A stretch of 64,000 nt of DNA from DDH964 sp963806685 (lineage in GTDB: Bacteria > Desulfobacterota > Desulfuromonadia > Desulfuromonadales > DDH964). Positions 28,572-37,147 of this stretch are shown piece by piece; the stretch's first letter is position 1; the number at the start of each line of letters is the position of its first letter. Location of the stretch: contig CAWDZB010000026.1 of the NCBI GenBank assembly GCA_963806685.1, positions 1 to 64,000 on the forward strand, in the 5' to 3' direction. The position numbers were made by a program, and so were the translations under genes. A model generated the notes under the pieces. It did no database searches. It was given only the letters and a program-made list of their open reading frames with translations, and had not been told where the DNA came from.

Positions 28572-28861
28572 GGTTGGGAAGGGGCTTCGCCGGTCTCCCG
28601 CTCCAGCCAGGCGATCGCCGCATCGAGATCGCAGCCGCGGGCCAGTTTGACTAGTCCGACCACGTCCCCGCTGGCGTCGCAGCGGAAGCAGCGGAACTGG
28701 CCGTCCTTAATCACCATCTCAGGGTTTCCCAGCTGGCTGGGCTGACAGCCGGGGCAATAAAAGTGCGCGCCCTGCTGTACCAGGCCGAGATCACTGGCCA
28801 CTTTCTCAACCGCGTGGCGGCGGCTGACCAGTTGGTCCATGGTCTTGCGTTCCACCGTCAT
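28568..28861 (-). CDS. Stand-alone CHC2-type zinc finger protein
   Basis: 97-residue protein whose middle part (HFYCPGC ... FRCFRCDASGDVVGLV) is the CHC2 zinc-binding fold found at the N-terminus of DnaG primases and in some phage proteins. Here it stands without a primase (TOPRIM) domain. AGGAGG lies 6 nt upstream of the ATG at 28861. It converges on the rhomboid gene (4-bp overlap). A nucleic-acid-binding role is likely from the fold; the specific job is unknown. Confidence 0.75.
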   Translation of the reverse strand: MTVERKTMDQLVSRRHAVEKVASDLGLVQQGAHFYCPGCQPSQLGNPEMVIKDGQFRCFRCDASGDVVGLVKLARGCDLDAAIAWLERETGEAPSQP

Positions 28862-28932
28862 TGGGCCTCCTGTCCTTCCAAGTCAAGCCCAGTTTACCCC
28901 CATCGCTGTCAACGGCAAGCCCGCATCCCACG

Positions 28933-28962
28933 AAAAAGGGGAGTTCGCGTTGCGAACTCCCC
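28933..28962 (-). terminator. Terminator of tRNA-Arg
   Basis: On the minus strand an 11-bp perfect stem (GGGGAGTTCGC / GCGAACTCCCC) with loop AAC is followed by five T residues, 14 nt after the tRNA 3' end. A textbook intrinsic terminator. Confidence 0.9.
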
Positions 28963-28975
28963 TGCTGCATCAATC

Positions 28976-29052
<77 letters not shown>

Positions 29053-29064
29053 AGTGAAGTGGGA

Positions 29065-29093
29065 TATATACCCCATCCCAGGGGGAAATGCAA
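29065..29093 (-). promoter_or_regulatory. tRNA-Arg promoter
   Basis: Minus strand TTGCAT (29088-29093), 17-bp spacer, TATATA (29065-29070), ending 12 bp before the tRNA 5' end. Good match and position. Confidence 0.7.
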
Positions 29094-29228
29094 CAGCAAA
29101 TCGGACCGCCCTCAACCCTTGAGGTGGTGGGAATCGACCCGGCTTTCCCGGTGATCCGGAGCTGGGACATCGCTCCTTATTTAATTGCCCGACCGGCGCC
29201 GGAAGGGTGGGCTTCCCGCGCGGAAAAG

Positions 29229-29293
29229 AGCTGCCGGAACTGGTGCCGGCTGGTTGTTCCCCCAATTGACAGCCTACCGGCAGCTGGTATGCT
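29229..29293 (+). promoter_or_regulatory. Promoter of the act-type operon with flanking inverted repeat
   Basis: TTGACA (29266-29271), 16-bp spacer, TATGCT (29288-29293). A 9-bp inverted repeat flanks the -35: AGCTGCCGG at 29229-29237 and CCGGCAGCT at 29277-29285, the latter inside the spacer. The repeat could be a binding site for a regulator. The remainder of 29094-29353 has nothing else I can identify. Confidence 0.6.
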
Positions 29294-29353
29294 CAATCCG
29301 ATGATTTTTTCGGCCGTCTGCCACTGTATTAATTCATCCCCCTGGGCTTATCC

Positions 29354-29869
29354 ATGCGCAAACGTTTGCTGATTGCAATTCTGCTTGCGGCCGGTGCCGG
29401 GCTCGCGGCAGGGCTGATTGTCCTCTACATGCTTCCTTTGGAGTCGAGCCCGGCGAGTCCCGAGCAGCCGCTCCCCTTCAGCCACCGCCTGCATGCCGGT
29501 ACTAACCAGATCGACTGCGAGTTCTGCCACCGCGCGGTACGCACCTCCCCCGTCGCCGGGATTCCTTCCGTGGCCACCTGCCGGGCCTGTCATCTCTACA
29601 TCGCCCAGGACCGGCCGGCCATCAAGACCCTGCTTCAATACTGGCAGGGCCAGGAACCGATCCCCTGGGTGCGGGTCCATAAACTTCCCGACCACGTCTA
29701 TTTTCCACACATGATGCATCTGCGGGCCGGCCTCGACTGCAGCGACTGCCACGGTCGGGTGCAGACCATGGAGCGCCTGACCCGGGTCGCCGTCCTGAAG
29801 ATGGGATGGTGCCTGAACTGCCACCAAAAGCGTGGTGCCAGCGTCGACTGCTGGACCTGCCATATCTGA
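29354..29869 (+). CDS. actA: Pentahaem cytochrome c, ActA-like
   Basis: 171-residue membrane-anchored periplasmic cytochrome. One N-terminal helix (about 5-27) is followed by five CxxCH haem sites: CEFCH, CRACH, CSDCH, CLNCH and CWTCH. This fits ActA, the pentahaem subunit of alternative complex III. It is first in a six-gene operon. Its job would be to pass electrons from the iron-sulfur subunit towards the monohaem ActE or an external cytochrome. Confidence 0.85.
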   Translation: MRKRLLIAILLAAGAGLAAGLIVLYMLPLESSPASPEQPLPFSHRLHAGTNQIDCEFCHRAVRTSPVAGIPSVATCRACHLYIAQDRPAIKTLLQYWQGQEPIPWVRVHKLPDHVYFPHMMHLRAGLDCSDCHGRVQTMERLTRVAVLKMGWCLNCHQKRGASVDCWTCHI

Positions 29870-29879
29870 CGGAGCAGCA

Positions 29880-32060
29880 ATGGAGCGCCGGAAATTTCTG
29901 CAACTGACCGGGATGTCTGCCGCCGGTGGTCTCTTGGCCGGCTGCCGGCAGGGTAACGAGAAGCTCATTCCCTACCTGGTCCCCCCCGAGGACGACTCGG
30001 TACCGGGGCGCGCCCTCTGGTACGCCAGCGTCTGCGGGGAATGCTCAGCCGGCTGCGGCATCATCGTCCGGGTCGGCGAGGGGCGGGCGCGCAAGATCGA
30101 GGGAAATCCCCGCCATCCCGTCAACCGCGGCCGCCTCTGCGCCCGTGGCCAGGCGGCCCTGCAGCGTCTCTACCACCCCGACCGCCTGCGCTCCCCCCTG
30201 CGCCGCAGCGGTCCGCGGGGTTCCGGCCAGTATACGGAAATCTCCTGGGAGGAAGCATTGTCCACCCTGGCCGGCCGCCTGCGGCAGTTACAGAAAGAGG
30301 ACCGGACGGGGGCCCTGACCCTGATCACCGGACCGCAATCGGCAACCCTGGCCCGGGTAACCGGGGCCTTCCTGGACGCTTTTGGCACGCCCCGCCATCT
30401 CGCCTACGACCCGCTGGCTACGAACTGGCTGCGGCAGGCGGCGGCCGAAATCTATGGTCAGCCCGTTTTGCCCCTCTACGACCTGGAGCAAGCCCAGTAC
30501 GTGCTCAGCTTCGGCGCCGAGTTCCTGGAAAGTCACCTCTCCCCCGTGCATTACGGCAACGCCTTCGGCCGCATGCGCCAGGGGCGCGCCACCGTGCGCG
30601 GCAAACTGACCTATGCCGGCCCCCGGCTGTCGCTGACCGCGGCCAACGCCGACCGCTGGCTGCCGCTGCTCCCGGGCAGCGAGGGGGTGCTGGCCCTAGG
30701 GCTGGCCCGGGAACTGCTGGCAACCGGCAAGGTCTCGTCCAAAGCCGGGATCGAACTGCCCGCCTTGCAGGCCCGCCTGGAACCCTACACCAGGGAGCGA
30801 GTGACCCAGCATACCGGCCTGACCACCGCCGCGCTGGCCGGGACCGTGCGCGACATCCTCGAGCTACGGCCCGCGCTGGTCCTGCCTGGCGAAGCGGTCG
30901 CCGCCCAGAGCAACGGTGCCGAGGCGGTGCAGGCCATCAACCTGCTCAACCTGCTGCTCGGCAACCTCAACCAGCCCGGCGGCGTCTACCTTCCCGCCCC
31001 TTCCGTGCCACACCACAGCAGCAATGCCGGCGAGTTGCTGGCGCTGATCGCGGCGATGGGAACCGGCGAGGTGGAACTGGCACTGATCCACGGCTGCAAC
31101 CCACTCCACAGCGTGCCCCCCGCCGCCGGCCTGGCCGCGGCGATGGCCAAGGTGCCACTGGTGGTCTGCTGCAGCGCACTGCTCGACGATACCGCCCGCC
31201 AGGCTGACCTGGTCCTCCCCACTCCTACAACACTGGAAAGCTGGGGAGAGGTCGCCCCACCGACCGGAACACTGGCATCGGTCGTTGGTTTGCAGCAGCC
31301 GGTCGTCGCCCCTCTTTATGACACCCGCCCCTTCCCCGATCTGCTGCTAACCCTGGCGAGCGAACTGGGCGGGGCAGTAGCCCAGGCCCTGCCCTACCCC
31401 TCCTTCCGGGAGGCGGTCCAAGACAGGGTGCGGCAGGCACTGAAGGTGCCAGCCGGGCCCGAGTTTGACCGCGCCTGGATGGAGAAACTGCAGGCGGGGG
31501 GGATCTTTCCCGCCGGCCAGGAGCTCGCAGCGCCATCGCCGCAGCGCAGCGTTCCGCCCGAGGTTCCGGAGGCGCACTTCTCAGGCGATCCCTATTTTTT
31601 CCCTTTGCACCTGCAGCTCTACCCCTCCACGGCCTTCCACACCGGGCACGGGGCGGCGCTCCCCTGGCTGCAGGAGCTGCCCGACCCCTTGACCACGGTG
31701 GTCTGGGACAGCTGGCTGGAACTCAATCCGCAGACCGCGGCCAAGTTCGGCATCGGCCATGGCGACCTTGTGGAGGTCACCTCCCCGGCTGGCAGCCTGC
31801 GCCTGCCGGCGGTGGTCTTCCCCGGCTTGCATCCGGATGTGGTGGCTGTCCCCCTCGGCCAGGGGCACCAGGGGGACAGCCGCTACGCCACCGGCCGCGG
31901 TGTCAACCCGCTGGCGCTCCTCGCCCCCCTTAAGGGCGGTTCAAGCCTGCCGCCGTGGGGTGCGACCCGGGTGGGGATCAAAAAAATCGCCTCCGGCGGC
32001 GACCTGGTCACCGCCGGGCATCCGCAGGGGAGCTACCGCAGCGAATTGCTGGGGTTCTGA
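29880..32060 (+). CDS. actB: Molybdopterin-oxidoreductase-fold subunit, ActB1-like
   Basis: 726-residue exported protein of the molybdopterin oxidoreductase fold. It starts with RRKFLQLTG (a twin-arginine type signal) and has LLAGC with Cys22 in lipobox position, so it may be a Tat-exported lipoprotein. An N-terminal Cys set (C52, C55, C59, C87) would bind one [4Fe-4S] cluster. In alternative complex III this subunit has lost its molybdenum cofactor; I cannot tell from sequence alone whether that is so here. The iron-sulfur part, fused in the best-studied ActB, is a separate gene in this operon. Confidence 0.8.
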   Translation: MERRKFLQLTGMSAAGGLLAGCRQGNEKLIPYLVPPEDDSVPGRALWYASVCGECSAGCGIIVRVGEGRARKIEGNPRHPVNRGRLCARGQAALQRLYHPDRLRSPLRRSGPRGSGQYTEISWEEALSTLAGRLRQLQKEDRTGALTLITGPQSATLARVTGAFLDAFGTPRHLAYDPLATNWLRQAAAEIYGQPVLPLYDLEQAQYVLSFGAEFLESHLSPVHYGNAFGRMRQGRATVRGKLTYAGPRLSLTAANADRWLPLLPGSEGVLALGLARELLATGKVSSKAGIELPALQARLEPYTRERVTQHTGLTTAALAGTVRDILELRPALVLPGEAVAAQSNGAEAVQAINLLNLLLGNLNQPGGVYLPAPSVPHHSSNAGELLALIAAMGTGEVELALIHGCNPLHSVPPAAGLAAAMAKVPLVVCCSALLDDTARQADLVLPTPTTLESWGEVAPPTGTLASVVGLQQPVVAPLYDTRPFPDLLLTLASELGGAVAQALPYPSFREAVQDRVRQALKVPAGPEFDRAWMEKLQAGGIFPAGQELAAPSPQRSVPPEVPEAHFSGDPYFFPLHLQLYPSTAFHTGHGAALPWLQELPDPLTTVVWDSWLELNPQTAAKFGIGHGDLVEVTSPAGSLRLPAVVFPGLHPDVVAVPLGQGHQGDSRYATGRGVNPLALLAPLKGGSSLPPWGATRVGIKKIASGGDLVTAGHPQGSYRSELLGF

Positions 32061-32076
32061 ACGGAAAGGAACAGCA

Positions 32077-32790
32077 ATGCGGCGCATGACAAGCCCCTAC
32101 CGCTGGGGAATGGTGATCGACCTCGACCGCTGCACCGGCTGCGGCGCCTGCGTGGTCGCCTGCATGGCCGAGAACAACATCGGCCTGTCCGACAAGAAGC
32201 TCTTCCAGCAAGGACGCTCCATGCACTGGCTGCGCATCGAGCGCTACTGGGAGGGGGAGTTCCCCGAGGTCCGGGCGCGCTTCGTACCGCTGCTCTGCCA
32301 GCAGTGCCACGACGCCCCCTGCGAACCCGTCTGTCCGGTCTATGCCAGCTACCACAATCCCGAGGGGCTCAACGGCCAGGTCTACAACCGCTGCGTCGGC
32401 ACCCGCTATTGTTCCAACAACTGTCCCTATGCGGTGCGGGTCTTCAACTTCATCAACCACCAGTGGCCCGATCCCCTCCCCGACCAGCTCAATCCCGACG
32501 TCACCGTGCGCAGCCGCGGGGTGATGGAAAAATGCACCTTCTGCGTCCAGCGCATCCGCCGGGCCCGGGAAACGGCCAAGGGGGAGGAGCGCCTGATCCG
32601 CGACGGCGAGGTGCAGCCGGCCTGCGTTCAGACCTGCCCGAGCGAGGCGCTGGTCTTCGGCAACCTCGCCGACCCCGAGAGTCGGGTCGCCCGGCTGGCC
32701 CGCAGTCCCCGCCATTTTCGCCTCCTCGAGGATCTCGGGACCGGACCGTCGATCTACTACCTGAAGGGGGGAGGCCGGGAATATGTCTGA
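32077..32790 (+). CDS. 4Fe-4S ferredoxin-type subunit, ActB2/PsrB-like
   Basis: 237-residue iron-sulfur electron-transfer protein of the DmsB/PsrB type with four Cys-rich motifs: CTGCGACVVAC, CQQCHDAPCEPVC, CVGTRYCSNNC (with PYAVRVF) and CTFCVQRI plus CVQTC. It would carry electrons from the NrfD-type quinol site to the haem subunits. Start at 32077, with GGAAAGGA about 7 nt upstream. No signal peptide is visible, so it would travel with its Tat-bearing partner. Overlaps the next gene by 8 nt. Confidence 0.88.
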   Translation: MRRMTSPYRWGMVIDLDRCTGCGACVVACMAENNIGLSDKKLFQQGRSMHWLRIERYWEGEFPEVRARFVPLLCQQCHDAPCEPVCPVYASYHNPEGLNGQVYNRCVGTRYCSNNCPYAVRVFNFINHQWPDPLPDQLNPDVTVRSRGVMEKCTFCVQRIRRARETAKGEERLIRDGEVQPACVQTCPSEALVFGNLADPESRVARLARSPRHFRLLEDLGTGPSIYYLKGGGREYV

Positions 32791-34147
32791 AGCCCTCGAC
32801 AGCCGCGACGGCCGGCGCATCAACAACGAGCTGCTGGCCCAGATGTCCCCGCCGACCTGGCGCTGGTACCTGCTCGCCTTCGGCCTCGGGGTGGTGGTCG
32901 CCTGGGGGCTCTACGCCTTCACTGTACAGGTGACCAGCGGCATGTACGTTACCGGTCTCGGCCGGCCGGTGATGTGGGGTTTCTACATCATCAACTTCGT
33001 CTTCTGGGTCGGCCTCTCCCACTCGGGGACGATGGTCTCGGCGATCCTGCGCCTCTCCCACGCCGGCTGGCGCCGGCCGATCCTGCGCGCCGCCGAGGCG
33101 ATGACCGTCTTCACCATCACCGTGGCCGGCCTCTTTCCGCTGATCCACCTCGGACGCAACTGGGTCTTCTACTACCTCATCCCCTATCCCAACCAGCGGG
33201 GGCTTTGGCCCAACTTCCGCTCCGCCCTGCTCTGGGACATGACGGCGATCACCACCTACATCATCGGCAGCACCCTCTTTCTCTATCTCGGCATGCTCCC
33301 CGACCTGGCTATCTCGCGCGATCTGGCCAGCGGCTGGCGCCGGCGCCTCTTTGCCCTGCTGGCCATGGGCTGGCGCGGGACGGCACTGGAGTGGCAGATC
33401 TTCAAGCGCGCCTCGACCCTGATGGCGGTGCTGATCATCCCGGTGGCAGTCTCGGTCCACTCGATCGTCGCCTGGGACTTCGCCGTGACCATCGTCCCCG
33501 GCTGGCACAGCACCATCTTCCCCCCCTATTTCGTGGTCGGTGCGATCCTCTCCGGGGTGGCGGCGGTTGTCACCCTGATGATCATCCTGCGCCGGGTTTT
33601 TCACCTGCGGGACTACCTCTCCCTCACCCACCTCGACAACATGGCCAAGCTGCTGCTGGTCATTTCCCTGCTCTGGAGCTACTTCTACTTCGCCGAGGTC
33701 TTCACCACCTGGTACGGGCACCAGCCGATCGAGTGGGAGGTCTTCCGTTACAGCGCGGCGCACTTCGCCCCGCTGCTGCTGATGATGCTGTTGGGCAACT
33801 CGCTGCTGCCGATCGTCGCCCTCTCATTCCGGCGGATACGGCGTTCGCCGGCGGTACTGCTGGTGATCTCGCTGCTGGTCAACGTCGGCATGTTCATCGA
33901 ACGCTTTCTGATCATCGTCCCCTCCCTGTCGCACAAGAACATCCCCTACGCCTGGGGAAGCTACAGCCCCACCTGGGTGGAGCTCTCCATCACCGCCGCC
34001 GCCTTCGCCCTGTTCGCCCTGCTCTACACGCTGTTCGCCAAGCTCTTCCCGCTGGTGGCGGTCAGCGATGTGCGCGAAGGTACGATGCTGGAGGGGAAGC
34101 GATCAATGGGCCGGGCCCAGCTGGCCAGCCGCATCGAGGAGGATTAG
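32783..34147 (+). CDS. actC: NrfD/PsrC-type quinol-oxidising membrane subunit, ActC-like
   Basis: 454-residue integral membrane protein with about ten helices, of the NrfD/PsrC family. It would bind menaquinol and deliver electrons to the iron-sulfur subunit. The early RINNELLAQMSPPTWRWY and the long helix-rich core are typical of ActC/ActF. Only one NrfD subunit is encoded in this operon; complexes of Rhodothermus type have a second (ActF). Next gene starts directly after the stop. Confidence 0.88.
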   Translation: MSEALDSRDGRRINNELLAQMSPPTWRWYLLAFGLGVVVAWGLYAFTVQVTSGMYVTGLGRPVMWGFYIINFVFWVGLSHSGTMVSAILRLSHAGWRRPILRAAEAMTVFTITVAGLFPLIHLGRNWVFYYLIPYPNQRGLWPNFRSALLWDMTAITTYIIGSTLFLYLGMLPDLAISRDLASGWRRRLFALLAMGWRGTALEWQIFKRASTLMAVLIIPVAVSVHSIVAWDFAVTIVPGWHSTIFPPYFVVGAILSGVAAVVTLMIILRRVFHLRDYLSLTHLDNMAKLLLVISLLWSYFYFAEVFTTWYGHQPIEWEVFRYSAAHFAPLLLMMLLGNSLLPIVALSFRRIRRSPAVLLVISLLVNVGMFIERFLIIVPSLSHKNIPYAWGSYSPTWVELSITAAAFALFALLYTLFAKLFPLVAVSDVREGTMLEGKRSMGRAQLASRIEED

Positions 34148-34654
34148 ATGGAGATTCTGGGGGTCTTCGAAAATCTGGACGGGGCGCTGACGGGGGTGAA
34201 GCACTTGCAGGAGGCGGGGGTGGAGGAGCGGGATATAACCTCGCTGAGTTCCGTCCCCTACCCCGAGGGGGTGCTGGTGAGCACCGGCTACCGGCCCCAC
34301 TTCCACTGGTTCGTCCTCGCCTGCGGGGCGGTCGGAGCGGCCGCGGGCTTCCTGCTGGCCGCGGGAACCGCCTGGATCTACCCGCTGCAGACCGGCGACA
34401 AGGCGATCGTCGCCTTCTTTCCGGTCGGCATCATCACCTATGAGCTAATGATGCTCTTTGCACTGGTCGGAACCATCGTCGGCATGTTCACCGCGATGCG
34501 CCTGCCACCCGGCAAGGAACGGCTCTACGACGCCGGCATCGCCGACGGAAGGATCGGCCTGCTGGTGACGGCAGCCTCGACAGAGGCCGGCGCGTCGGCA
34601 GCTGCCGCGCTGCGCGAGGCCGGTGCCGTCCGGGTCCTGGAGGAGGAGCCATGA
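34148..34654 (+). CDS. actD: DUF3341 membrane subunit, ActD-like
   Basis: 168-residue protein of the DUF3341/ActD family, a subunit of alternative complex III without cofactors. It starts with the typical GVFENLDGALTGVKHLQEAG and has two membrane helices (about 57-80 and 97-120). Start is adjacent to the ActC stop, and its end overlaps actE by 4 nt. Confidence 0.88.
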   Translation: MEILGVFENLDGALTGVKHLQEAGVEERDITSLSSVPYPEGVLVSTGYRPHFHWFVLACGAVGAAAGFLLAAGTAWIYPLQTGDKAIVAFFPVGIITYELMMLFALVGTIVGMFTAMRLPPGKERLYDAGIADGRIGLLVTAASTEAGASAAAALREAGAVRVLEEEP

Positions 34655-35106
34655 AACGCCTGCTGCCAAGCCTGCTGCTGTGCCTTGCCCTGCTGCCGGC
34701 GGGGTGCGACGATATGCACGACCAGCCTTCGGTGCGGGCCTTTGAGGCGGCCCCGCGGACCGTCCCCGCCGGGTCGGTGCCCGTGAGCGGCCGCGAACTC
34801 CTCAGCCAGCAGGGCCCCCTGTCGGTCCCGCCACCGGCGGGTCCCGAGGAAGTGACCCGCGGCAAGAACCTGTACCGGATCAACTGTTCCTTCTGTCACG
34901 GCCGGAAGGAGGGGGAACCCGGACCGGTCGGCCAGCACCTGCAGCCGCCGCCCCCGAGCCTCGAAAAGAACCTGTTGCAGCATTTTCAGGATGCGGACAT
35001 CTACCGTTTCATCAGCTTCGGCTTCGGGCGGATGCCCCCCTTCCGGGACCGGCTGGACAGCGCCGAGCGCTGGGCCCTGGTCCGTTACCTGCGCACCCGG
35101 CCGTAG
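34651..35106 (+). CDS. actE: Monohaem cytochrome c lipoprotein, ActE-like
   Basis: 151-residue periplasmic lipoprotein (lipobox LPAGC, Cys19) with one haem site CSFCH (79-83) and a likely Met axial ligand in FGRMPPF (about 125). It matches ActE, the electron-exit cytochrome of alternative complex III. Last gene of the operon. It converges on the bc-type operon across a 113-bp gap with a strong hairpin. Confidence 0.87.
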   Translation: MKRLLPSLLLCLALLPAGCDDMHDQPSVRAFEAAPRTVPAGSVPVSGRELLSQQGPLSVPPPAGPEEVTRGKNLYRINCSFCHGRKEGEPGPVGQHLQPPPPSLEKNLLQHFQDADIYRFISFGFGRMPPFRDRLDSAERWALVRYLRTRP

Positions 35107-35159
35107 GTGTTTCCAGCCTGTGCGACTCTGTCGGGCGACTTGCCATCCACCCCCAGGAC

Positions 35160-35196
35160 AAAAAAAACAACGGCCTGCGCTAGCGCAGGCCGTTGT
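35160..35196 (-). terminator. Terminator of the bc-type operon
   Basis: A perfect 28-bp palindrome at 35168-35195 (CAACGGCCTGCGC and its complement) followed on the minus strand by eight T residues. It ends the minus-strand cytochrome operon. In the plus direction the hairpin lacks a T-run but may still slow transcription from actE. Confidence 0.9.
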
Positions 35197-35219
35197 CCTA
35201 TTCCGGCAGCAGCGGGGGA

Positions 35220-36041
35220 TTATTCCCCCGAGCGTTCCTCCTCATGGTAGCTCTTGCGAATCAACGCCGCCAGCACCCCGGCAAGCACCAGCAGGGCCAC
35301 CACGCCGCCACCCGCCAGCTTCCGCCGATCGAGACGGGCTTGGATGCCAGCCACCTGCTTGCGGATCTTGCCGAGTCGCTGCTGGAAATCGGCCGTCTGC
35401 TGGCGGACCTTCTCGGCGTCAACGTTATGGAACAGCCGGTGAAACTCGTTGCGCAGGGAAAAGAGTTCCCCCTGGATCTCCTTGACATCGATGCCGAGGC
35501 GATGGAGCGCGCCAAGGTCGACGGAGAGACCACCGATCATTTGGTCGGTGCTGACGACGGCCGCCTTGATGTCCGCTGCCCGGCCGTAGTCGTGGCAACG
35601 GGTACAACTCTGCGGATTGATCAGATCCGGTGAGGCGGCCACGACCTTGTGGTTGCTATGGCAGGTGACACATTGCGGGCCTCCCTTTCCCAGCGCCTGA
35701 CCGTGAGCACTCTGCAGGTAATCCTCCTTGACGCCGATATGGCAGCGACCGCAGAAATTTGGGATATCGGTCTTGGCCGGGACGCCGCGGAAACCGTTCT
35801 GGGGGCTCATCGCCTCCATCGACATGATCGTCGGGTCACCACCGTGGCAGTTGTGGCAGGAGATGCCGTTGGCGGCATGAATGCTCTGCCGCCAGAGGGG
35901 GACGGGCTCGCCGAAGCGGCCGCTCTGTGCGCCATGACACTGCAGACAGCTGGATTCCTCAGCCGATACCGGCCCGGGGACGGCCAGAGCCAAAAGGAGC
36001 AGGCCGATCCCGGCCAGAACAAGCGGCTTCAATCGTTTCAT
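35220..36041 (-). CDS. Pentahaem cytochrome c with C-terminal membrane anchor
   Basis: 273-residue exported cytochrome. An N-terminal signal (to about residue 27) precedes five haem sites: CLQCH, CHNCH, CGRCH, CVTCH and CTRCH. A helical linker (about 180-235) leads to one C-terminal membrane helix (about 240-260). It takes the place of cytochrome c1 in a bc-type complex. ATG overlaps the cytochrome b stop by 4 nt, so the three genes are tightly coupled. The fold beyond the haem motifs is not recognised with certainty. Confidence 0.85.
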   Translation of the reverse strand: MKRLKPLVLAGIGLLLLALAVPGPVSAEESSCLQCHGAQSGRFGEPVPLWRQSIHAANGISCHNCHGGDPTIMSMEAMSPQNGFRGVPAKTDIPNFCGRCHIGVKEDYLQSAHGQALGKGGPQCVTCHSNHKVVAASPDLINPQSCTRCHDYGRAADIKAAVVSTDQMIGGLSVDLGALHRLGIDVKEIQGELFSLRNEFHRLFHNVDAEKVRQQTADFQQRLGKIRKQVAGIQARLDRRKLAGGGVVALLVLAGVLAALIRKSYHEEERSGE

Positions 36042-37138
36042 GAGTAGTGCCCCCAGATGGAAAGGCCGATCAGGATCAGGATGCCGAGAACATAGCAGGT
36101 GACGAAGAGCGGTCGCCGGGCCGGTCGCCGTTCCGGACCCCGGTCGATAAACGGCATCAAAGCCAGGAAGGTCATCAACGCCCCCTGGGCTGCCAGCCCG
36201 AGAAATTTGCTGGGAAATATTTTGAGGGTCTGGTAGGCCCAGAGGAAATACCACTCGGGTTTGATATGCGCCGGGGTAACGAAGGGATTGGCAGGTACCA
36301 GGGCATCGGGTGGAATGAACAGGCCCGGGGCGAAGATCACCACCGCTAACAGTGCCGCGAGGAAAAAGCAGATCACCGCCGTATCCTTGGCCGTGTAATT
36401 GGGAAAAAACGGGATCCCGTCGGGATGGTGCTGGTGGCGAAAATGGTCCGTGGGCTCCCAGGGACGATAATCGGGGCCGAAGGGAGGGGTCGAGATGCCG
36501 GCCCGCCGCACACAGAAAAGGTGCAGGCCGATCAGCAGCGCGAACAGTAGGGGCAGGCCCATGACATGCAGGGCGAAGAAGCGGCCGAGGGTGGTGTCGC
36601 TGACCATCGGCCCGCCGCGTAGGAACCGGACCAGCTGGTCCCCGACCACTGGGACCGCCCCGGCGGCATCGGTGGCGACGGTGGTGGCCCAGAAGGAGAG
36701 CTGGCTCCAGGGAAGGAGATAGCCGGTCAGGCAGAGGGCCAGCCCGAGGTTGAAGAGCCCAAAGCCCGAGAGCCAGGTCACCTCCCGCGGCCGGTAGTAG
36801 CTCTTCATGAACAGTACCGAGAACATATGCAGCAACATGGCGATGACGATCATGTTCGAACCGACCACATGCAGGTAGCGGATCAGCCAGCCGAACGGGA
36901 TGTCGTTCATGATCCGGGTGACGCTCTTGAAAGCCTCGTTCGAATCGGGGACGTAATGGACCAGCAGCAGGATGCCGGTGAGAAACTGCAGGCCGAAGAG
37001 AGTCAGCAGCACCGCGCCCAGGGTGTACCAGACGTTGGTGTTGCGGGGGAGGAGGTATTCGGTCAGGTTCTGCGCCAGGATATCCCGGATACCCAACCGC
37101 AGGTCGACCCAATCGATGATTCGCTTGTGCCAGGACAT
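36038..37138 (-). CDS. Cytochrome b of a bc-type quinol oxidoreductase
   Basis: 366-residue membrane protein with the N-terminal four-helix haem b domain and the C-terminal quinol-site domain in one chain. Haem ligands H90/H104 and H191/H206 are visible, and PEWY at 294-297 marks the quinol oxidation site. The second His pair is 15 residues apart, the spacing of b6 rather than bc1 cytochromes. It lies 9 bp after the Rieske gene. It would oxidise menaquinol and reduce the Rieske cluster and haems. Confidence 0.93.
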   Translation of the reverse strand: MSWHKRIIDWVDLRLGIRDILAQNLTEYLLPRNTNVWYTLGAVLLTLFGLQFLTGILLLVHYVPDSNEAFKSVTRIMNDIPFGWLIRYLHVVGSNMIVIAMLLHMFSVLFMKSYYRPREVTWLSGFGLFNLGLALCLTGYLLPWSQLSFWATTVATDAAGAVPVVGDQLVRFLRGGPMVSDTTLGRFFALHVMGLPLLFALLIGLHLFCVRRAGISTPPFGPDYRPWEPTDHFRHQHHPDGIPFFPNYTAKDTAVICFFLAALLAVVIFAPGLFIPPDALVPANPFVTPAHIKPEWYFLWAYQTLKIFPSKFLGLAAQGALMTFLALMPFIDRGPERRPARRPLFVTCYVLGILILIGLSIWGHYS

Positions 37139-37147
37139 GGACAGCTC

